Below, in pieces: positions 25,962 to 34,220 of a stretch of 41,020 nucleotides of DNA. Source of the stretch: an uncultured Bacilli bacterium (GTDB taxonomy: Bacteria > Bacillota_I > Bacilli_A > RF39 > UBA660); the NCBI GenBank assembly GCA_947588975.1, contig CANQAF010000003.1, positions 1 to 41,020 on the forward strand, in the 5' to 3' direction. Under the pieces are notes generated by a model. That model was given only the letters and a program-made list of their open reading frames with translations. It searched no databases and was not told the DNA's origin. The translations under genes and the position numbers were made by a program. Position 1 is the first letter of the stretch. The number at the start of each line of letters is the position of its first letter.

Positions 25962-27746
25962 TTAATATCCCCCACCATTACCGAAGGAATCTAACTCTTG
26001 TTCTGTTGCAATTATACTAATTTGCATTCTTCTACTACCACACACAAAGAGTGCATCTCCTTGATTATAACGTTTTATATTTTCTTTTTCATTATCGTTT
26101 AAATCGATTAATTTTGATAAATCTTCTACTGCCTGTTTTTTAAGTCCCATCACTAAGTAGTATGATGCATTATCAAAAATTGCTTTTCCTTGTGTAATTA
26201 CACCTGGATCACTAAAATCACTTGGTTGTTGCGTAATAATGATAGTTCCAGTATTATATTTTCTTGATCTTCTTTGAATTTGAGCTAAGAAATCAGCACC
26301 GAGTGTATTATTTCCACTCAACAATACGTGCGCTTCATCCACCATTAATACTGTATTAACTCTCTTATCCAAAGTAAGCCCCCATGCATATTTCAAAATA
26401 TTAAAGAACAATGCATTTCTAATATTGGTATCTGCATTCATTAATTCACGAATATTGAATACAATAAAGTCGCTTTGTGATGCTATCGTCGTATGACCAT
26501 CGAAATAATATTTTAATTCTTTTACAATAGGGCGAATTTTTAATTCTAATTTTTCCATGATGTCTTTTTCATGTGTTGGCTCTGTCATTGAGGCTAGACG
26601 ACCTTTGATAGTCGCATATACATCTTTAAATGTTGGGTAATCTTCAGAAGTAAATTTTGTGAAATCTGATTCAAAACTAATATTAAATCTTCTATAAGTC
26701 TCTTGTACAATTTCACTAAACATATTTAATACGTCTTCTTCTATATTTGGATCATAATACTTCATAAATGCTTTAATACTTTGCAAAGTTCTAGTTAAAA
26801 CAGTATAACCTAACCCACCTTCAATTTCTTCATCATCTGCATCAATGATTACTTCTAACGGATTGACCATACCGAATTCTCCACCTTTTCCAAGATCGAT
26901 AAAGTCTCCACCATAACGTCTTGTCATCTCTTCAAACTCACCTTCAGGGTCAATGACCACTAGCTGACAATTATTACGGATGTGAGTTCTTAATAACATT
27001 TTTGCAACGGTTGTTTTACCACTACCTGATGTACCTAAGATAATCATATTTGCATTATTTCGATTATGTTCTTTTCGGATCTGATATAAAAATTGATTAA
27101 ATAGAATTACACCACCTGAGAAATCAACTCCTAATAGTGTAGATAAGCCTGGATCTTTTATGCTATCAAATATGAAGGGATACATTGCTGCTATGGTTGG
27201 AGCTGGAATTGGTGTACCAATTCGTGATTCAATATCCTGTTTTGGAAAAATTGGTAAAATTGATTTTAACACTTTTTCTTGTTCGAAACGTAATGGGAAT
27301 GCTTTCATTTCCATTGCTTCTAAATAGCTTTTTACTTGTAACTTCTTAGTGGTTAGTTCTTCTTCACTATCTGCTGTTATCATAACATGCATTTGAAAAT
27401 CATAAATTTTAGCTTGTGTTGCAGCCAATTGTGAAATAAATTGTTCCAGTGATTCATAGTCTTGACGAATTCTTTCTTGTAAAGTACGATCAGTTGCATC
27501 TTGGTGTCTTTGTTTTAAATCTGCAATTTCCTTATTTAACATTTTACTAATTACACTAAAAGGTAACGGTATATGCTTAATTACAACTTTAATCCCTGAC
27601 ATACTAGTCAATGAAGACAAATATCCAGGTTGGATATATCTAGGATAGGAAATTACTGTTAGTATAGTTGCATATTTATCACTAATTACAAATGAATTTG
27701 ATTTAAATTCAAGCCCCTTTGGAGCGATTTGACTCTTTACATCCAT
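25962..27746 (-). CDS. virB4: VirB4 ATPase, main part
   Basis: The conserved T4SS ATPase that powers assembly and pilin handling at the membrane. The 594-residue product begins in the middle of the VirB4 N-terminal domain, then carries the Walker A ILGTSGSGKTTVAK near residue 238, VVIDPEGEFEEMTRRYGG, and Walker B VLMVDEAHVLLSG near residue 466, followed by the QRRSRKYNTGTIIITQQ motif and the C-terminal RRMQISIIAT segment. It starts at ATG 27746 inside TAATG, sharing one base with the stop of the preceding ORF; together the two match one normal VirB4 (about 775 residues). GGTGG lies upstream. Next gene is the wall hydrolase, 25 bases away. Confidence 0.93.
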   Translation of the reverse strand: MDVKSQIAPKGLEFKSNSFVISDKYATILTVISYPRYIQPGYLSSLTSMSGIKVVIKHIPLPFSVISKMLNKEIADLKQRHQDATDRTLQERIRQDYESLEQFISQLAATQAKIYDFQMHVMITADSEEELTTKKLQVKSYLEAMEMKAFPLRFEQEKVLKSILPIFPKQDIESRIGTPIPAPTIAAMYPFIFDSIKDPGLSTLLGVDFSGGVILFNQFLYQIRKEHNRNNANMIILGTSGSGKTTVAKMLLRTHIRNNCQLVVIDPEGEFEEMTRRYGGDFIDLGKGGEFGMVNPLEVIIDADDEEIEGGLGYTVLTRTLQSIKAFMKYYDPNIEEDVLNMFSEIVQETYRRFNISFESDFTKFTSEDYPTFKDVYATIKGRLASMTEPTHEKDIMEKLELKIRPIVKELKYYFDGHTTIASQSDFIVFNIRELMNADTNIRNALFFNILKYAWGLTLDKRVNTVLMVDEAHVLLSGNNTLGADFLAQIQRRSRKYNTGTIIITQQPSDFSDPGVITQGKAIFDNASYYLVMGLKKQAVEDLSKLIDLNDNEKENIKRYNQGDALFVCGSRRMQISIIATEQELDSFGNGGGY

Positions 27747-28291
27747 TATGCCACCACCGTTCCAAATGTAGTTGTTTGACCACCATTTAAGAAATTGTCT
27801 AATATAATTCTTAAATCATCATTTGTTACTTGATTGGAATTTAAACCAGCTGCCGCAAAAGCATTAATTAATTGGCGAATTCTTTTTGCAATTATATCAT
27901 TATTGCTTTCCTTGAATAATAAGAAGTATTCTGTATCCACAATATTATTATTCATAAACAGATTTGCCTTATTAATATCTTCCATAATCAATTTTCTTTT
28001 AATCTGATCATTGACGGAATTAAATAATAATTGTAATTGTGATAAGTATACATTAATATCCACAGGACGATCCGCTGCTATAATCCAAAACTCATAATCA
28101 ATCATGTTATACACATTTTTTAGATTATTGATTATTGCTGTTTGTGTATCATAATCCGCAATGAAAATATTTCTAGGCATTATTTTTATACCACTTACCT
28201 TTTCATTGCTATCTAAGATAATCATACCATTCGTAATACTTTTAATTGGTACAAACTGTTCTGTATACTTACTTCTGTTCTTCTTGCTCAT
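27746..28291 (-). CDS. VirB4 N-terminal domain as a separate ORF
   Basis: A 181-residue protein with the N-terminal VirB4/TraE block: FVPIKSITNGMIILDSNEKV with the 'I...G' start typical of Firmicute VirB4, then IMPRNIFIADYDTQTAIINN and FWIIAADRPVDINVYLSQL. It ends TTTFGTVVA and the main VirB4 ORF follows at once by TAATG coupling. A single VirB4 gene split by a programmed or evolved stop is the simplest reading; a sequencing frameshift is possible but the junction has a clean overlap and ribosome site. The start overlaps the prgI end by 23 bases and has GGAG eight bases upstream. Confidence 0.8.
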   Translation of the reverse strand: MSKKNRSKYTEQFVPIKSITNGMIILDSNEKVSGIKIMPRNIFIADYDTQTAIINNLKNVYNMIDYEFWIIAADRPVDINVYLSQLQLLFNSVNDQIKRKLIMEDINKANLFMNNNIVDTEYFLLFKESNNDIIAKRIRQLINAFAAAGLNSNQVTNDDLRIILDNFLNGGQTTTFGTVVA

Positions 28292-28583
28292 TTGTCACAC
28301 TCCAACCTTTCCACACAAATCTTTGTCGTGTTGTAAAGAAATTCCAAACCCCTATTATAACTGTTAAAACATTGTGATAATTAGGTACCGGAAATACTAA
28401 AAACCCTGTTATCACCGCTGGTGCAATTGCAATAAATGCCATTATTGTATCACCAATTGGAAGTAGCATCATCAGTAATAATGTAATACCTATCCCACTT
28501 CCAAATAGTATGAGATCAAATGGATAAAACAATCCAAAGATCATCATAGATTTTTTTGAATTTGCTGGTATCAAAAAATTCAT
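28269..28583 (-). CDS. PrgI-family (VirB3-like) T4SS membrane protein
   Basis: A 104-residue protein with two membrane helices (about 15-40 and 44-65) and a soluble C-terminal end. The start NFLIPANSKKSMMIFGLFYP and the tail FFTTRQRFVWKGW match the PrgI family, the Gram-positive counterpart of VirB3, which works next to VirB4 at the inner membrane. It stands directly before virB4, the usual order. AGGGGATG precedes ATG 28583. Confidence 0.88.
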   Translation of the reverse strand: MNFLIPANSKKSMMIFGLFYPFDLILFGSGIGITLLLMMLLPIGDTIMAFIAIAPAVITGFLVFPVPNYHNVLTVIIGVWNFFTTRQRFVWKGWSVTNEQEEQK

Positions 28584-28607
28584 TTAACCATCCCCTTTTA
28601 TTGATTG

Positions 28608-30539
28608 TTATTTTAGCATTTTATGACTTCTGTTTTGTTCTTCAGATACAGCTTTGTTATAGTCTTTCTGTGGTGATTTATCAATTTGATAGAATCTTTC
28701 AGTTTGTGCTTTTTGACTTTTCATTGTATCAATATTCTTATTAATATCACTAATTTCTTTACGTAATGCTTCTTCACTTGCAATATTTGATTGATATTGA
28801 TTTAAATTATTACTATCGGCTTGTAATTCATGAAGAACTGTATTTGCTTGTGCAATTTTTGTTTCATAATTATTTTTTGCTTCAATTGTTGCCTGTTGAT
28901 TTACTGTACCATCCTCATTTTTGATTACTATGTTATCTCTTTCTTGTGTTAATCGTTGTATAGCAGCAGTTTGTGTACTAATATTTCGTGCTATTTGTTT
29001 TGACATCTTATCTACGTCACTAATATCATAGCCTTTCGATTTTAATGATTGTGCCAGTTCAGCAGTGATATGTTCAGATATATTCAAAGATGTTTGACGA
29101 CTGTTCAAGTTTTGATATGCAATTCCTAGGTTCTTTTTGATTTCTTCTACCTTTTCTGTTCCTTCTTTATTTAGCCACATCTTAGATAATGAAAATCTAG
29201 CCATTTCACTACCCGTTAGTTGTTTATAAGTTTCTTGCATTGATTTACCAAATGCTCCCTTACCAGTTTTAAATCCTGTAGAAGCACCACTTAAAGCTCC
29301 AAGAATCATTCCTTTACGAGTATTACCGACATGGTTTCCAGCAACACTACCTGCAATAGTACCTGCAACTAGCCCAGTACCTGTGCCTACTGTCTTTTTC
29401 GTAATGGTATCAATTGCTTTACCACCTAATGCCTGATCTTTTATTTTTTTCATTGGATTTAATTGTAATGTACTATCGAACTTAAATCCTAAAATATCCT
29501 CCAATAATTTTGGTAATTTTTTGGCAAAAATCAAAGCACCAATAATTAAGAATAAGTCTACCCAGAAACGATATCCAATTGATGTTCCATCTATTGTTTG
29601 CAAAGTTTCCTGTCCTACAATTAAGCCTATAATGTAAACGGCAAAGAATATAGCAGCTAATCGAACAAATAAAGATGCCCACGTTTTACCAACTTCTTTT
29701 AGCCATTTCGTAAACATTCCATTTTTTCCTGAGTTAGGATCTACATAAGAAATAATTGGAACTGGTGCTATAATTTGTAAAAATCCAAGTTTTAAAGTAC
29801 GAACTGCGATATCAAAACAGAAAGAAACTAAAATTAATAAAACAACAATTCCTACTATAGTTGAAATAAAGAATTTATAATCAATGATATAAGTTCCATT
29901 CCAAAAAGAAGGAGCAGAGTTGTAAATATTTGCATTTAAGTATTTTGAAACGGTTCCAGTATTCGCGACACTCGTTCCTATTGAACAATAACTTGAGAGT
30001 TGATCATCTGTAAGATCACTTATAGATTCTACTTGAAAGAATGGTCGAAATATCAAAATAGAAATAAAATCTCCATCTGAACTTGCTACCGCTTCTTCTG
30101 AACATTTATCCGATATTTTATATATTTTTTCAGTTCCAGAGTCTCCATTGTTTCCTAAGAAAAAATTAGGTATTAATTGATCTTGTAAAATTGCTGTTTG
30201 AACTTCATACAATTTTGAAAAAGCAGTAGGAGTAATAATAATCATAACTAAAACTAAAATTATATTTATGATAATTTTTTGTACTCCTTTTGCCTTATCA
30301 TTCATTTGATCTGGATTGACCATATATGTAATAAAAGAAAAGGTTACTTTAAATAACATAATTAATCCTAGTAAACTGTACACTTTTGTAGCAAAAGATT
30401 CAATTTCATTTTGTCCAAATATTGAAATTTTAGAAATCTGCAGTAAAATTTCATAGACGATGGAAATAAGCGTAAAAACTGCACGGTCTATTGTTGCAAA
30501 CAAAGAACGTACGCCATCCATAAACCATGATTCTGTCAT
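28608..30539 (-). CDS. VirB6/TrbL-like T4SS channel protein
   Basis: A 643-residue polytopic protein. Hydrophobic segments lie at about 15-38, 52-72, 85-108, 225-250, 290-315 and 330-348, with an extracellular loop (about 115-220) holding Cys residues. The block RTLKLGFLQIIAPVPIISYV is typical of VirB6/TrbL proteins of Gram-positive systems. After the last helix comes a Gly/Ala-rich stretch (about 385-430, TGTGLVAGTIAGSVAGNHVG) and a long Gln/Asn/Glu-rich coiled coil (about 470-625) that should face the cytoplasm. VirB6 forms the membrane passage for substrate. AAGGAG lies upstream of ATG 30539. The long cytosolic tail is larger than in simple VirB6 proteins and could bind VirD4 or VirB4. Confidence 0.85.
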   Translation of the reverse strand: MTESWFMDGVRSLFATIDRAVFTLISIVYEILLQISKISIFGQNEIESFATKVYSLLGLIMLFKVTFSFITYMVNPDQMNDKAKGVQKIIINIILVLVMIIITPTAFSKLYEVQTAILQDQLIPNFFLGNNGDSGTEKIYKISDKCSEEAVASSDGDFISILIFRPFFQVESISDLTDDQLSSYCSIGTSVANTGTVSKYLNANIYNSAPSFWNGTYIIDYKFFISTIVGIVVLLILVSFCFDIAVRTLKLGFLQIIAPVPIISYVDPNSGKNGMFTKWLKEVGKTWASLFVRLAAIFFAVYIIGLIVGQETLQTIDGTSIGYRFWVDLFLIIGALIFAKKLPKLLEDILGFKFDSTLQLNPMKKIKDQALGGKAIDTITKKTVGTGTGLVAGTIAGSVAGNHVGNTRKGMILGALSGASTGFKTGKGAFGKSMQETYKQLTGSEMARFSLSKMWLNKEGTEKVEEIKKNLGIAYQNLNSRQTSLNISEHITAELAQSLKSKGYDISDVDKMSKQIARNISTQTAAIQRLTQERDNIVIKNEDGTVNQQATIEAKNNYETKIAQANTVLHELQADSNNLNQYQSNIASEEALRKEISDINKNIDTMKSQKAQTERFYQIDKSPQKDYNKAVSEEQNRSHKMLK

Positions 30540-30553
30540 TTAAACTCTCCTTT

Positions 30554-31756
30554 CTAAAATATAGAGCAAAATAATTGATTTTTATCAATACCATATGGAA
30601 CTAAGACTCCACTCATATCGATAATAAAAGTAATTAACATAGGTAAGAGTATAATAGCTACACCAATTATAAAACGTTTTACAAATTTGGTACCTGCAGC
30701 TTTAAAATTTTTATCTTCACCAGAGAAAACAACTCCAGTAAAATCTACTATTGTCATAATAATAATTATTATGGGTATACTAATTTGAATCAAATCTACA
30801 AACCATTTAATAATACTTCCTAATTTATCTCCCAACAAATTACATTGAGATGCAGGTTTTTCTTGAAGTGAGTCTCCTAGCTCAATACCGCTCGTAAACC
30901 CTAATTCGGTAGCTGATTGAATCGTTGCTGATAAAGGAATTTTTTGATTCAATAATGTAGACTCTAATGACAAATGAATAATATTATTATCAAAAATTAA
31001 AGGATTCAAATCGAGTGTTTTATATATATTTGAAGGACATGTTGTTGAAGATAAATCTGAACGTGTAAATCCTAAATCAACCTTAGATAAAACTCGAAAA
31101 TCTTTTTTTGAATCAAATAGTAGAACTGGTACATATTCTGCACTAACATTGTCATCATTAATATATAAAATAATATCTCCATATCGGCATCCAATTGCAT
31201 TAAACGTTTCTACTGATCCAACTGTATATGTTTTAGACTGTGTTGTATTTAAATTTAATTCATAAATATCATCTGATGATGATAGTTCATCTTTTGAGAG
31301 ATAATAATCAAATTCTGGAAGCCCTACTACGTTGATTAATTGATTATTTACATCTATATTTTCAGTGTTTTCAGATGTAAGTGTATAAGAAGAATCTGCT
31401 TTTTTTATTTCTACGTACATTTTTGAAGGGCAAGAATATTGTTGGTTATTTGTTACAAAATTATCATGCGAAAAATAATAATGGTGCCATCCTAATGGAT
31501 AATTATTATTATGACTAATTGTTATACCATTATCATCTACCCCTACTTCAACTCTAAAGTTAACATCTACAGTAATATCGCCAATTCCTGTTCCTTCCAA
31601 TAAAGGGGTTAAAGCTCCGACAAAAAAATTATATGTTTTTTCCCCTGAAAACTCATAAACACAGTAAGCACTGTTTTGAATTCCTTGTACTTGACTCCAA
31701 TTACAGGTTATTAGCAAAACTGTAAGAAATATTATATTTTTTATTATTTTTTTCAT
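30554..31756 (-). CDS. Secreted ectodomain fused to a VirB2-like membrane hairpin
   Basis: A 400-residue exported protein. The signal peptide is at residues 1-25 (basic KKIIKN start, hydrophobic core). The ectodomain (about 26-320) is beta-rich with repeated Cys, including YCVYEF near the mature N-terminus and two CPS-x-[MI]Y motifs. The end (about 325-395) has two membrane helices split by a basic loop: QISIPIIIIIMTIVDF, then FVKRFIIGVAIILLPMLITF. This end aligns without gaps to the neighbouring 118-aa VirB2-like protein (shared IPII, D, K, K-R positions). It is thus a VirB2-like subunit with a large head. No database family recognised for the head. ATG 31756 follows AGGTG. First gene of the T4SS core unit, with its own promoter. 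Confidence 0.75.
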   Translation of the reverse strand: MKKIIKNIIFLTVLLITCNWSQVQGIQNSAYCVYEFSGEKTYNFFVGALTPLLEGTGIGDITVDVNFRVEVGVDDNGITISHNNNYPLGWHHYYFSHDNFVTNNQQYSCPSKMYVEIKKADSSYTLTSENTENIDVNNQLINVVGLPEFDYYLSKDELSSSDDIYELNLNTTQSKTYTVGSVETFNAIGCRYGDIILYINDDNVSAEYVPVLLFDSKKDFRVLSKVDLGFTRSDLSSTTCPSNIYKTLDLNPLIFDNNIIHLSLESTLLNQKIPLSATIQSATELGFTSGIELGDSLQEKPASQCNLLGDKLGSIIKWFVDLIQISIPIIIIIMTIVDFTGVVFSGEDKNFKAAGTKFVKRFIIGVAIILLPMLITFIIDMSGVLVPYGIDKNQLFCSIF

Positions 31757-31788
31757 ACTATCACCTATATATAATTTTTCACACATAC

Positions 31789-31797
31789 ATTATAACA
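31789..31797 (-). promoter_or_regulatory. Extended -10 promoter of the T4SS core unit
   Basis: Reverse strand TGTTATAAT (hexamer 31789-31794) lies directly after a terminator and 33 bases before the ATG of the ectodomain gene. No good -35, as often with extended -10 sites. Confidence 0.55.
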
Positions 31798-31798
31798 T

Positions 31799-31830
31799 AA
31801 AAAAAAATAATAAGAAATATATTCTTATTA
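31799..31830 (-). terminator. Terminator after the VirB2-like gene
   Basis: Stem TAATAAGAA / TTCTTATTA (31808-31816 with 31822-31830), a 5-base loop and a long T run (31799-31807) on the reverse strand. It separates the pilin-type gene from the machinery genes downstream. Confidence 0.8.
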
Positions 31831-31853
31831 CTTTTCTAATTTTTAGTGGATAA

Positions 31854-32210
31854 TTAACTAACTTTAGTACATTTTCCATTAATGAAACAGTTAATACAAC
31901 TACTTTTAGTACTTGAATCATTTGCATTAGATGGATCAAGTATAGCAAATATCCATTGTACAATTGCTACAACAAAGAAAATTAAAGCCGCATATAATAC
32001 TCTTTTAATTAATCTCTTTTGAGATTCTTTCATTTCTTTTTCATCATTAGCCATAACTGCTTTTCCAAGATCTAGCATTCCAAAAAGAATCAAAATGATT
32101 GGAATTGCAATTTTAATGATTGTAACAACCATATGTACTGTATTAGGAACAATAGAATCGATTGAAGCTGCAAGTCCATTACAAGTTACCATATCTAATA
32201 CATTTACCAT
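31854..32210 (-). CDS. VirB2-like (TrbC-type) pilin subunit
   Basis: A 118-residue protein with an N-terminal segment (1-25), two membrane helices (about 28-48 and 68-92) joined by a short charged cytosolic loop (NDEKEMKESQKRLIKR), and a Cys-rich tail (SSCINCFINGKC). This is the VirB2/TrbC pattern of T4SS pilin or channel subunits. Unlike Gram-negative VirB2 it keeps a Cys-rich extracellular end that could form disulfides. It has GAGGAGG, a strong consensus promoter and a following terminator, as expected for a highly made structural subunit. The neighbouring 400-residue protein carries a paralogous hairpin. Confidence 0.82.
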   Translation of the reverse strand: MVNVLDMVTCNGLAASIDSIVPNTVHMVVTIIKIAIPIILILFGMLDLGKAVMANDEKEMKESQKRLIKRVLYAALIFFVVAIVQWIFAILDPSNANDSSTKSSCINCFINGKCTKVS

Positions 32211-32240
32211 TTGAAAACCTCCTCTAAAAACTTTCTACTA

Positions 32241-32256
32241 TAAAGCTATCGCTTTA
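32241..32256 (-). other. 5'-UTR hairpin of the VirB2-like gene
   Basis: TAAAGC-GATA-GCTTTA on the reverse strand, a 6-bp stem within the leader about 10 bases after the predicted start of transcription. It may protect the mRNA 5' end. Confidence 0.45.
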
Positions 32257-32264
32257 CCAATATT

Positions 32265-32293
32265 AATATACCTTTTTTTCCTTTATTTGTCAA
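32265..32293 (-). promoter_or_regulatory. Strong promoter of the VirB2-like gene
   Basis: Reverse strand -35 TTGACA (32288-32293, consensus), a 17-base spacer and -10 TATATT (32265-32270). The best sigma-A-type promoter in the window. It lies just after the TadZ-like stop codon. Confidence 0.8.
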
Positions 32294-32297
32294 TGTA

Positions 32298-33302
32298 TTA
32301 CTTTCCAAATAGTCCTAAAATACTATTTTTCTTCTCTTGATCATTTGTTTGCTGTTTTGTAAATCCTAATCTCACCAATAGTAAATTTAATGCATGAATG
32401 CTTTTTTCTCTTTCATCTAATGGTGGCATATTATAAAATATTTTAGAGCCAGATTCATACTCAAAATCAAGTACATCTTTGGCATTCAACAAACTTTGAT
32501 TTAATATTATCTTTTTATTTTTAAGTTCTTTAAATGTATTACTATTTACTAGCATTAATTTATTTAACTTAATAATAGATGGTTCAACTAAGTATAAAAT
32601 TTCATTGCACAAGCTTTCTGCTTCTTTGCTATCATTGATATCAATTAAAATAGCATTGCAACTATCATACTTCGCAACGGCATTTTTGATATCTGTATTA
32701 GGTACAGATATTAATCTTTTATCATTAAAATAACGGAAATCACTTTTATTGACTTCTAAGGCAACTACAGAGTAATTTTTCTCTAATTGTTTCACCATCA
32801 TATAAATTAATGTGGTTGCACCAGATTGTTTAGTAACATTTTTTACACCTATGATTTTCGTTCCTACAATTGGTTCTACTTCTACATGATTTTCTACAGT
32901 TACTTCTTGTGGTTGTTCTGCTTCTAATTGATGAATATGTGCAACATCACGATATGTATTTGGGTGATTATACAAATACATAATTCCTTCTTTGTTTTTT
33001 GCGAAATTATATACACCCATTGAAATTAACTTTGACAAATATCCATTTGAACTGCTTTCATCAGAGTTATCCAATAATAATATTACCTTATCCATATCTA
33101 AAGCGATTGATAAACGTTGTAAATTACGTATATCTTTATAGTTTTTTATTGCAGTAATATCCAAAATCATTCTTTGAAAGAAAAAATTTCGGAACTGTGC
33201 AATTAAATCATCTACATCAAATTCTCCCTCTAGAGTTTTGATAATATCAATTTCAAGACTCTGTAATAAAGCTTTCTGTTTATTGGCTATAATTACATTC
33301 AC
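32298..33302 (-). CDS. TadZ/CpaE-like pilus assembly protein
   Basis: CpaE/TadZ proteins place Tad machines at their site in the cell. The 334-residue product has an N-terminal receiver-like part (about 1-115), an acidic linker with HVEVEPI, and a MinD/ParA-like part from about 145 (KIIGVKNVTKQSGATTLIYM). The P-loop is degenerate: GATT replaces GKT, so the key Lys is missing, as in many TadZ proteins. The next blocks (VVALEVNKSDFRYF, NAILIDINDS) fit the fold. I choose GTG 33302, nine bases from GGAGG; a TTG at 33311 is too close to it. Last gene of the pilin-pseudopilin unit. Confidence 0.75.
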   Translation of the reverse strand: MNVIIANKQKALLQSLEIDIIKTLEGEFDVDDLIAQFRNFFFQRMILDITAIKNYKDIRNLQRLSIALDMDKVILLLDNSDESSSNGYLSKLISMGVYNFAKNKEGIMYLYNHPNTYRDVAHIHQLEAEQPQEVTVENHVEVEPIVGTKIIGVKNVTKQSGATTLIYMMVKQLEKNYSVVALEVNKSDFRYFNDKRLISVPNTDIKNAVAKYDSCNAILIDINDSKEAESLCNEILYLVEPSIIKLNKLMLVNSNTFKELKNKKIILNQSLLNAKDVLDFEYESGSKIFYNMPPLDEREKSIHALNLLLVRLGFTKQQTNDQEKKNSILGLFGK

Positions 33303-33320
33303 TAGTCTCAACCTCCCTTA

Positions 33321-33743
33321 TTATCTTAAAATACCCATAATTTTTGTTTCTCCATATACAGGAAATTCGACAGATTGTCCTATGATTGGAAAATCAAAAT
33401 ACATATAGGCAGCAACCCCATAATATTTTCCTTTTGTTGTAGAATATTCATATACACAGTAACGATATGCATTTACAGTTGCAGTCAATGATGTTTTTCC
33501 ATTTCGCTCTGGACATCCTTTATTGCTTGTATTGACACGATATCCCATTTCACTTAATGAAGCTGTGATCTCTTCAATTGCCTTAGAATCATAAGTTTCA
33601 TATTTTTCAATAATATCTACAATTCTATTTTTAACTTTAAAAGCTTTTGAATATGTCAATGAGCCAGCAAAAAAGAAGATAAAAATTACAACAAAAACAA
33701 TTACCAAATTTAGTATATACGCATTTGCAATTGATTCTTTCAT
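33321..33743 (-). CDS. TadE-like pseudopilin A
   Basis: A 140-residue protein with one N-terminal membrane helix (about 10-32) and an extracellular domain that holds CPERNGK, YRYCVYEY and YMYFDFPIIGQ, ending PVYGETKIMG. It is a paralogue of the upstream gene (positions 33755-34201), with the same order of motifs. TadE/F-like minor pilins start or tip Tad pili. There is no Flp-type cleavage motif. AAGGAA is seven bases before ATG 33743. Two Cys can pair in the ectodomain. Confidence 0.7.
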   Translation of the reverse strand: MKESIANAYILNLVIVFVVIFIFFFAGSLTYSKAFKVKNRIVDIIEKYETYDSKAIEEITASLSEMGYRVNTSNKGCPERNGKTSLTATVNAYRYCVYEYSTTKGKYYGVAAYMYFDFPIIGQSVEFPVYGETKIMGILR

Positions 33744-33754
33744 AACATCATTCC

Positions 33755-34201
33755 TTATCTTTGTGTGAACTCAAAAATACGTTCCGTTTCTGAATATACA
33801 GGCAAATTAAATGTTCCACCCACAATTGGTATATCCATATATATATAAGTCATAATTCCATAGGTAAAATATCCATTTGCTTTTGGATATTCATAAACAC
33901 AGTATTTATAGTTCGTTCCAAATTCTAAGATTGGAGAATAAGTTTTTCCATTGTGCTTACGATCTGGACAATCAAGGTTCCCCACCTTACTTATGCGATA
34001 TCCTAGATTTGAAAGAGAAGTTTCAATTTCATTAGCAGATAATTGATTATATCCCTCAAATCTTTCTAATGAATTGGCAATTTTTCCGTTTAATTTGAAC
34101 GATTTCATGTAACTTAAGGTTGCAGCTAAAAAGCCAAAAGTAATTACAATAAAAACTATCATTATATTATAAAGAACGGTACTTCCAATTGCTTGTCTCA
34201 T
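33755..34201 (-). CDS. TadE-like pseudopilin B
   Basis: A 148-residue protein with one N-terminal membrane helix (about 9-32), then a domain with LSNLGYRIS, DCPDRKHNGK, YKYCVYEYPK and YIYMDIPIVGG, ending PVYSETERI. Clear tandem paralogue of pseudopilin A, 11 bases away. The shared D-x-PI-x-G and PVY-x-ET blocks define a small family I cannot name. Likely minor pilin or anchor of the Tad pilus. Confidence 0.7.
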   Translation of the reverse strand: MRQAIGSTVLYNIMIVFIVITFGFLAATLSYMKSFKLNGKIANSLERFEGYNQLSANEIETSLSNLGYRISKVGNLDCPDRKHNGKTYSPILEFGTNYKYCVYEYPKANGYFTYGIMTYIYMDIPIVGGTFNLPVYSETERIFEFTQR

Positions 34202-34220
34202 ATCCTACACCATCCTAAAA

